Positions 58,994 to 64,000 of a stretch of 64,000 nt of DNA are shown in pieces (within the stretch, counting starts at the first letter, position 1; each line of letters opens with the position of its first letter). The DNA is from Bradyrhizobium genosp. SA-3 (GTDB lineage Bacteria; Pseudomonadota; Alphaproteobacteria; Rhizobiales; Xanthobacteraceae), in the NCBI RefSeq assembly GCF_004212635.1, contig NZ_PSRT01000010.1:1-64000 (forward strand), read 5' to 3'. The position numbers and the translations under genes are program-made. The notes under the pieces were generated by a model that had not been told where the DNA came from, did no database searches, and was given only the letters and a program-made list of their open reading frames with translations.

Positions 58994-59392
58994 ATGCGCA
59001 TCTTGCAGCCGGCCGAGTGGAAAAAACCGCGCGGCTTTTCCCATGGCGCGGTGGTCGACGGCCCGGGGCGTTGGGTGGTGCTGGCCGGGCAGACCGGCGG
59101 CGGCGAGAGCGGCAACTACGCGCCCGACATGGCGGCGCAAGTTGCGACCGCGCTGCAGCGGATCATCAAGCTCCTGGGCGAAGCCGGCGCGGGCCCCGAG
59201 CACATCGTCCGCCTGACCTGGTACCTGACCAGCCGCAGCGAGTATGAGGCCGCCGGGGCCGGCATTGGCGCGGCCTGGAAGGAAACGCTGGGACGCAATT
59301 TCCCGCCCTCGACGCTGCTCTACATCAGCGGTCTCGTGGACGAGCGGGCCAAGGTCGAGATCGAGGTCACGGCGTTCGTGCCGAATGCATAA
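58994..59392 (+). CDS. RidA-family enamine/imine deaminase
   Basis: 132-residue single-domain RidA/YjgF protein. Family blocks: VVLAGQTGGG, MAAQVATALQRIIKLLGEAGAG, VRLTWYLTSRSEY and RNFPPSTLLYISGLVDERAKVEIEVTA; the Arg of the last block (DERAKVEIE) occupies the usual position near the active site. Substrate specificity is uncertain. A bidirectional terminator follows. Confidence 0.9.
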   Translation: MRILQPAEWKKPRGFSHGAVVDGPGRWVVLAGQTGGGESGNYAPDMAAQVATALQRIIKLLGEAGAGPEHIVRLTWYLTSRSEYEAAGAGIGAAWKETLGRNFPPSTLLYISGLVDERAKVEIEVTAFVPNA

Positions 59393-59418
59393 AAAAGACC
59401 CGGCGAGGTCGCCGGGTC
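59391..59418. terminator. Bidirectional terminator between RidA and convergent gene
   Basis: GACCCGGCGA (59397-59406) and TCGCCGGGTC (59409-59418) form a 10-bp stem with a 2-base loop. The minus strand ends in TTTTTT, directly past the stop of the gene at 59442. Confidence 0.88.
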
Positions 59419-59441
59419 GATGGTCTTGAACGTGATCTGGC

Positions 59442-59987
59442 TCAGCGCGTCATCGAGATGTTGGCGCCGCGGAATTGGCTGTCGGCGCGCAGCGTGACGG
59501 TCTGCTTGTTGCCGCTCGTCCTCAACGCGATATTGGCGTTGAAGCCGGCGGCGGAGGCGACCACCTCGAAATTTCCGCCACCGCCGCGGCCCTGGAGCGA
59601 GCCGCTGATATTGCGGCTGGCCTCGGACCAGTTGCCGGTGATGGCGCTGCCCTCTGCCTTGACGCTGGCCCCGAGGTTGAACTTGTAGGCGTCGCTGGCG
59701 CAGGTCAGCGACATTTCCATGGTCGGACCGATCGGGGCGTATTTGGCCCGGCAGCGGATCCGCTCGGTCGAGCCGTCATCGAGGATGACAGTACCGCCGC
59801 CGCTCCAGCTGCCTGCCATCGGGGCAAACGGGCCGGCCTGGGCTTTGCTTTCAGTGTGGGCGATACCCGCCGCAAACAAAACGGCGGCCGCGATCAGTAG
59901 CCGCCGGCCTCTAGCGCGAGCCTCAGTTGGTTTATTGGCGCGATGCTTCCCACCGCCCGCTGCATGGTATGCCTGCAGATGCTCCAT
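59442..59987 (-). CDS. Exported protein of unknown function
   Basis: 181-residue frame from ATG 59987. The likely signal peptide (LLIAAAVLFAAGIAHTESKAQA) is preceded by a long basic tail (ANKPTEARARGRR), and the start overlaps the upstream gene by 56 bases, so the true start may be later and non-canonical. The mature part (APMAGSWSGGGTVILDDG) suggests a lipocalin-like or small beta-rich fold. No function known. Confidence 0.7.
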   Translation of the reverse strand: MEHLQAYHAAGGGKHRANKPTEARARGRRLLIAAAVLFAAGIAHTESKAQAGPFAPMAGSWSGGGTVILDDGSTERIRCRAKYAPIGPTMEMSLTCASDAYKFNLGASVKAEGSAITGNWSEASRNISGSLQGRGGGGNFEVVASAAGFNANIALRTSGNKQTVTLRADSQFRGANISMTR

Positions 59988-60282
59988 TCCACTTCCCCGA
60001 TCCGGCGTTGCCGTTGAGTTGACCGTTGGCATATGCACCATTGATCGAAACTTTCACAAGTCCCTCACGGCCGATGGTGCCGGAAACGTTAGCGCCGGGT
60101 GCGGTGATCTTGCCGTCGGCAACCGTCAGGATGGAGCTTGCGGTCGGTTCGCAGGAGCCGCTCTTGGTCACGATCGTGACCTGCCAATTGCCGTCATAAG
60201 GGCCCTGGGCGAAGGCGGGAGCGGCGAGGGTGCCGGCGAAAATTGAGGCGGCACAGAACACCGCAATGCGACCAAAACGCAT
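59932..60282 (-). CDS. Exported protein of unknown function, tandem neighbour
   Basis: 116-residue protein with a signal peptide (FCAASIFAGTLAAPAFA) and a mature beta-rich domain (GNWQVTIVTKSGSCEP, GSGKWNGASAGIPCSGRWEASRQ) with two Cys that probably form a disulfide. Its general plan (small exported Gly/Trp-rich) is like the next gene downstream, which may be a distant paralogue. Confidence 0.78.
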   Translation of the reverse strand: MRFGRIAVFCAASIFAGTLAAPAFAQGPYDGNWQVTIVTKSGSCEPTASSILTVADGKITAPGANVSGTIGREGLVKVSINGAYANGQLNGNAGSGKWNGASAGIPCSGRWEASRQ

Positions 60283-60366
60283 GAATTCCGTCCTTGAATT
60301 TGTCTGATATGCTGACGTTTATTCGGGCGAAATGTGACGGAAATTTGTTGCGATGCCAAATCGAAA

Positions 60367-60386
60367 ATTGTTCCTGTGGGAACAAT
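60367..60386. promoter_or_regulatory. Perfect inverted repeat upstream of the exported-protein pair
   Basis: ATTGTTCC-TGTG-GGAACAAT: eight-base arms with a four-base spacer, 85 bases upstream of the start at 60282 and past the formyltransferase stop. Too short for a terminator with no U-tract; an operator is possible. Confidence 0.45.
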
Positions 60387-60454
60387 AGTTTATTTGGGTT
60401 CTTGGCTCCGATTTTCGAAGCAGAATCAACGCGGGTTCACGTTAAGGGTAAACG

Positions 60455-61042
60455 TCAGGAGAGACTCGGCGCCGAGGTCGCGAACTGCTCGTCCTGAACT
60501 TTGGCCGGCAGCGCCTTGTGAACCTTGATGTAGTCGATCACGTCGGCCAGCAGCTTGAGGCCGAGAGGCGCCAGCGCGCGCTCCCAGAGCTCCCGCGCCG
60601 TCTCGCCCTTCTTGACGAAGCACCAGTCCTGGGCGGCGATGGCGCCCGCGTCCATGCGGTCGGCGAGGTGGTAGATCGTGCCGCCGGCAACCGGATCGCC
60701 TTCCTTGATGGTCCATTCCACGGCCGCCTTGCCGCGGTGGCGCGGCAGTAGCGAAGGGTGATAGCCGATCCCGCCATACTCGGCGGCGGCGAGCGCGTCC
60801 TTGCCGATCCGGGCGTGGCTATGCGCCGTGATGATCAGATCCGTATCGGGGCCAATCTCGGAGGCCACCACCAGCTTCGGATTGGCCTGGACCGCCACCT
60901 CGATGCCGGCCGCCCTGGCGGCAGCGGCGAGGCGATCCTCGGCATCGGCCACCACGACCCGCACGATCGAGACACTGTGCTCCCGGAGCATATTCAGGGT
61001 GGTCACGCCGAAATGGCGGGAGCCGACGAGGGTAATGCGCAT
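60455..61042 (-). CDS. Formyltransferase-family protein
   Basis: 195-residue protein with the formyl-transferase fold seen in Fmt and PurN: N-terminal ITLVGSRHFGVTTLN, YHPSLLPRHRG, and MDAGAIAAQDW. His (HPSLLP) and Asp (DAGA) of the triad are present, but the usual Asn of N-x-H is Gly (GYHPS), so activity is uncertain. Not a full-length methionyl-tRNA formyltransferase, as the C-terminal OB domain is missing. Confidence 0.87.
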   Translation of the reverse strand: MRITLVGSRHFGVTTLNMLREHSVSIVRVVVADAEDRLAAAARAAGIEVAVQANPKLVVASEIGPDTDLIITAHSHARIGKDALAAAEYGGIGYHPSLLPRHRGKAAVEWTIKEGDPVAGGTIYHLADRMDAGAIAAQDWCFVKKGETARELWERALAPLGLKLLADVIDYIKVHKALPAKVQDEQFATSAPSLS

Positions 61043-61292
61043 GGGTGTCCGATCTGTCTCGCAACTGCGTCATCCCCCGATAACACGTCCGGACGTCCTG
61101 TCACCACCCACGCTGCGTTTGCGCGGGTTATCAACAATGCACAGCGCATCACGAAATCATCTGATGGTAATACGTTCTCAACCAGCCTGGCGTATCGACG
61201 AATCCGTCGCGGATTTGTATTGCGTACCGCGACCTGAGAATGTCCCGCCGGCGTGGGCGCGCCGCGCGGGCCTTTTGGCCGGGACCGATTTC

Positions 61293-61526
61293 ATGTCCAG
61301 CGCGATTGAGCAGATCGTCGACACCTATGTCCGACTGAAGAACCGGCGTGGCCTCGACGAGCTGATGATGCACCGGCAGCGGCTCGCCGTCGATCTGAAG
61401 AGCAGGTCGGGCTTTGATTTCAGCCTGCCAATCGGCCAGATCGACGAGGAGATCGCAATCATCGAGGCAGGCCTCAGCCGGCTGAAGGCCGAAAGCGCGG
61501 GTCTCGGTCCATCGTCTCCTGTCTGA
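61293..61526 (+). CDS. Small helical protein of unknown function
   Basis: 77-residue protein starting at ATG 61293 (MSSAIEQIVDTYVRLKNRRGL). Two amphipathic helices flank SRSGFDFSLPIGQIDEEI. No family recognised; frame and composition suggest it is real. It ends 6 bases before the convergent coiled-coil gene. Confidence 0.65.
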   Translation: MSSAIEQIVDTYVRLKNRRGLDELMMHRQRLAVDLKSRSGFDFSLPIGQIDEEIAIIEAGLSRLKAESAGLGPSSPV

Positions 61527-61531
61527 AACGT

Positions 61532-61834
61532 TCAGTCGCGGCGGCCACCGTCGATGACCGTGAACAGCGGCCGCGCCGGGGTCGGCTCGACCAGGAGCTC
61601 TTCCACCAGTGCGGTTGCCGCATCGACATATTTGCGCGTCGGCTTGTCGAGCGGACGCTTGGCCTCGTCGTCGAGCGCGACTTTCGCGGCCTCGACCAGC
61701 TTGCGCATGCGCGCCGCGTGATCATCGCCTGCCGTCAGCGTCGCGCGTGCCAGCGAGCGCAGCACGAACAGCTCGCCCTCGAGGCGAAGCAGTCGGTCGT
61801 TGAGCCTGGTAAGGACGGCGTTGAGGTCGGCCAT
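61532..61834 (-). CDS. Short coiled-coil protein of unknown function
   Basis: 100-residue helical protein (ADLNAVLTRLNDRLLRLEGEL heptad-like start) with an Ala/Lys-rich middle and the end PLFTVIDGGRRD. No family recognised. ATG 61834 was chosen over a longer open frame that lacks sensible sequence. Confidence 0.65.
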   Translation of the reverse strand: MADLNAVLTRLNDRLLRLEGELFVLRSLARATLTAGDDHAARMRKLVEAAKVALDDEAKRPLDKPTRKYVDAATALVEELLVEPTPARPLFTVIDGGRRD

Positions 61835-62022
61835 GGCTGATGTGAGGCGCGGAGGATCGCACTGATCTAGCGGCGATCGATGAACGGAGTCCAAACGCCT
61901 TCGGCGCAATTGGGCAGATTTTCCGGCGATCTCGCCGATGTGACCGGTTGTGACGCACAGATGAATGGTGCGAGCAGGTTCTGCTGACCACATGATGGGC
62001 GGGGACGTCTGGAGCCCGTGCG

Positions 62023-62235
62023 ATGCGCTTTGTCCTGGCTTTGCTTGTTCTGATGTCAGCGTGCGCGTTGGCTGCCGCAGCGCCGAGGTATCACGCGCAT
62101 CCGCGGCACCATGTCGTGGTCCGCCCCGACACGCGCGCCGTCGTGCCGCCCGGCTGGTACAGGTTTCCCGGCTATCCGCCGATCCCGCCGTCGGAGAACA
62201 GGAATCTCGATCCCTCCAATTTCGGCGGCGGCTGA
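62023..62235 (+). CDS. Small exported His/Pro-rich protein
   Basis: 70-residue protein with a signal peptide (FVLALLVLMSACALAAAA) and a short mature part rich in His and Pro (RYHAHPRHHVVVRP, PPGWYRFPGYPPIPP). His clusters could bind metal. No family recognised. Confidence 0.65.
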   Translation: MRFVLALLVLMSACALAAAAPRYHAHPRHHVVVRPDTRAVVPPGWYRFPGYPPIPPSENRNLDPSNFGGG

Positions 62236-62319
62236 TCGCGGCTCACCCTGCGGTCGGTGAACGACGGGATTGCCGGCTTTCGCTGGGCAATGATGGCGAG
62301 CGCGACCGATGCCTCGGCC

Positions 62320-62547
62320 CTACCATCCAACGCCCGCCCAGCGCCGTCCGAACACGGGCGGCTTGGTCTTAACCGCTTCCCAGCCGAAAAAGTGATGCTT
62401 ACCGGACCAGCTATGCACCACGCTGCTGCAGATGCTGCACTTGAAGCTGCCGGAATGCGCTTCGGCATGTTCCTCCCTTGTCGCGGTGTAGCTCATGCTG
62501 CAACCCGGGCAGGTGAATTCTTCGATCGTCCAGATGCTGTTGGCCAT
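62320..62547 (-). CDS. Small zinc-ribbon protein
   Basis: 75-residue protein with two Cys pairs, CPGCSMSY and CSICSSVVHSW, fitting a zinc ribbon, and a basic end. Function unknown; the ATG at 62547 is the only reasonable start. Confidence 0.72.
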   Translation of the reverse strand: MANSIWTIEEFTCPGCSMSYTATREEHAEAHSGSFKCSICSSVVHSWSGKHHFFGWEAVKTKPPVFGRRWAGVGW

Positions 62548-62629
62548 TGCACAGAATGCTGTTTGGGGACCTCAACCCACGGTAGCCACGGGCTTTTGCA
62601 GCGGCGTAAACTGGCCCGGAGAAATCCAC

Positions 62630-62863
62630 TTAACGGGCGTTAGCCAAACCAGGCCGCAAGTCCCGGTCAATGCGCATCTGCACGCGCCTGATGGCGAGCA
62701 GCGGGAGCTTGCCTTGCACCCGCCCGGAGCGGACCCTGTCGCCGATCGCATAGGCATAGCGCCAGTAGCCCAGCGCGGCATTCCGCTTCAGCGAATAGTG
62801 GACCCCGCGGTGAATCCCCGCATGCGCATCAGGCTCTCTGGGTCCGGCCGTCATCGTCCTCAA
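62630..62863 (-). CDS. Small basic protein of unknown function
   Basis: 77-residue Arg-rich protein (VHYSLKRNAALGYWRYAYAIGDRV, LLAIRRVQMRIDRDL, quoted in blocks). The composition and WRYAY/RIDRDL pattern look like a conserved small family in rhizobia, but I cannot name it. The first residues are uncertain. Confidence 0.55.
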   Translation of the reverse strand: MRTMTAGPREPDAHAGIHRGVHYSLKRNAALGYWRYAYAIGDRVRSGRVQGKLPLLAIRRVQMRIDRDLRPGLANAR

Positions 62864-63002
62864 ATGCCGATTGGTCCGATGCGTTCCTAGTTAGCGGATA
62901 TGCGGGAACCGGTCGCCTTGACGCCCGGCTTGTTGCTGGCAATAACGGCTAGGCCTCGCAAGCGCCGGAAGTTGCGTTCATGTCGCAGGGAAAGCAGTAG
63001 CC

Positions 63003-64000
63003 GTGAAAAGTCTCCGTCAGCTCCTGACGGGTGAGGATATCATCCAGCTGGTGATCCGGCTCGGCCTGCTCGGCCTGCTGATCATCTGGACCTTCCTGAT
63101 CATCCGCCCGTTCGTGCCGATCCTGGCCTGGAGCGGCGTGCTCGCGGTCGCGTTCTATCCGGCCTTCAGCTGGGTCGCCAAAATCCTCGGCGGCCGGCCG
63201 AAGACAGCGGCAGCGATCCTGACCCTGATCACGCTCGGCATCGTCATCGGCCCTGCGACCTGGCTCGGCCTCAGCGCCGTCGACGGTGTGCGGGAGCTGG
63301 CGCATCAGCTTAGCACCGGCGACCTCGCGCTGCAGTCGGCGCCGGAGCAGCTCAAATCGTGGCCGCTGGTCGGCCCGTGGCTCTATGACCTCTGGGAGCA
63401 GGCCTACAACAACATCCGCGCGGTGTTGCGCGAGGTGGCGCCGTATCTTCAGCCGCTGGCGGGACCGCTGCTGTCGCTCGCGGGCGATGCCGGTCTCGGA
63501 ACGGTCCAGTTCCTGCTGTCGGTGTTCGTCGCCGGTTTCCTGTTTCCGCACGGGCCGCGGCTAGTTGCAGCCGGCCGCAGCTTCCTGTTCCGGATCGTGC
63601 CCGAGCAGAGCGAGCATTTCCTGGAGCTTGCGGGCGCGACCATCCGCGCCGTGGCACAAGGCGTGATCGGCGTCGCGGTGGTGCAGGCGCTGCTCGCCGG
63701 CTTCGGCTTCAAGCTCGCGGCCGTGCCGAGCGCCGGCCTTCTCGCCTTCATCGTGCTGCTGCTCTCGATCGTGCAGATCGGCGCCTTCCTCGTGCTGCTG
63801 CCGGTGATCATCTGGATCTGGACTGCCAAGGACGTGACCACGGCGCTGCTGCTCACCGTGTTTCTCGTCCTGGTCGGCTTCATCGACACCATGCTGAAGC
63901 CGCTCGTGATGGGGCGCGGCCTGACCACGCCGACCATCGTGATCTTCGTCGGCGTGATCGGCGGCACGCTCGCCCATGGCATCGTCGGCCTGTTCATCGG
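63003..64000 (+). CDS. AI-2E-family transporter (partial, cut by window end)
   Basis: The first 332 residues of an AI-2E/PerM-type permease, running off the end of the window. It starts at GTG 63003 with GGAAAG upstream. N-terminal helices (LVIRLGLLGLLIIWTFLIIRP; FVPILAWSGVLAVAFYPAF) and the central/late helices (VTTALLLTVFLVLVGFIDTM; PTIVIFVGVIGGTLAHGIVG) match the family, with the amphipathic region ELAHQLSTGDLAL in between. Substrate is unknown, despite the family name. Confidence 0.9.
   Translation, partial: MKSLRQLLTGEDIIQLVIRLGLLGLLIIWTFLIIRPFVPILAWSGVLAVAFYPAFSWVAKILGGRPKTAAAILTLITLGIVIGPATWLGLSAVDGVRELAHQLSTGDLALQSAPEQLKSWPLVGPWLYDLWEQAYNNIRAVLREVAPYLQPLAGPLLSLAGDAGLGTVQFLLSVFVAGFLFPHGPRLVAAGRSFLFRIVPEQSEHFLELAGATIRAVAQGVIGVAVVQALLAGFGFKLAAVPSAGLLAFIVLLLSIVQIGAFLVLLPVIIWIWTAKDVTTALLLTVFLVLVGFIDTMLKPLVMGRGLTTPTIVIFVGVIGGTLAHGIVGLFI

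Overview
The window is about 64 kb of GC-rich chromosome from an alphaproteobacterium, most probably Bradyrhizobium or a close relative in the Nitrobacteraceae. The evidence is gene content and order (yajC-secD-secF followed by two complex I assembly-factor homologues; coaD-ppi-ppi-queA), small Omp25/31-type beta-barrels, LexA sites of the alphaproteobacterial GAACN7GAAC type, GTG and TTG starts, and several families of extragenic palindromes of a kind I associate with Bradyrhizobium. No rRNA, tRNA, CRISPR array, prophage or intact insertion sequence was seen. Most of the window is core housekeeping DNA with small accessory patches.

Layout. 0.1-7 kb: a DUF815 AAA ATPase with a probable N-terminal frameshift, then SecDF-YajC, the NDUFAF3-like and NDUFAF6-like genes, and threonine ammonia-lyase. 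7-20 kb: a class V aminotransferase, a VOC protein, a six-GAF histidine kinase with its single-domain response regulator, a CAP protein, a kinase fused to an acyl-adenylate-synthetase C-terminal domain, TrmFO, a lytic transglycosylase and membrane proteins of unknown function. 20-29 kb: small accessory genes, an acyl-CoA synthetase with a tandem PPC protein, a 1-kb repeat-filled gap, an MxaD-like/beta-propeller pair and a HAD hydrolase. 28.7-29.7 kb: a DUF433/DUF5615 toxin-antitoxin pair and an orphan barstar. 29.7-38.7 kb: uvrA, two paralogous outer-membrane proteins, ssb and gyrA; uvrA and ssb each carry a LexA box. 38.8-45 kb: an acyltransferase / ABC permease / ABC ATPase / esterase operon, then kup. 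45-54.5 kb: coaD, two cyclophilins, queA, asd, a PepSY protein, a TetR-patatin unit and tgt. 54.5-64 kb: cysK, an orphan BrnA antitoxin, a secreted caspase-like protease, transporters, small secreted and zinc-ribbon proteins, and the 5' part of an AI-2E-family transporter cut by the window end.

Most notable signals. (1) Upstream of asd there is a 23-codon threonine-rich reading frame (8 Thr in the first 13 residues). It begins at the predicted transcription start of a promoter-like sequence, can pair its Thr codons with the region around its stop codon, and is followed by an intrinsic terminator just before asd. This has the layout of a threonine attenuator, apparently leaderless. (2) Two copies of a 19-bp palindrome AAACnATACnGTATnGTTT bracket a TetR gene and mark a likely local regulon. 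(3) Tgt lacks all four residues that bind zinc in this family. (4) A small kinase is fused to an AMP-binding-enzyme C-terminal domain without its adenylation core. (5) Extragenic palindromes supply the stop codon or last residues of at least three genes and may add a false start to a fourth.
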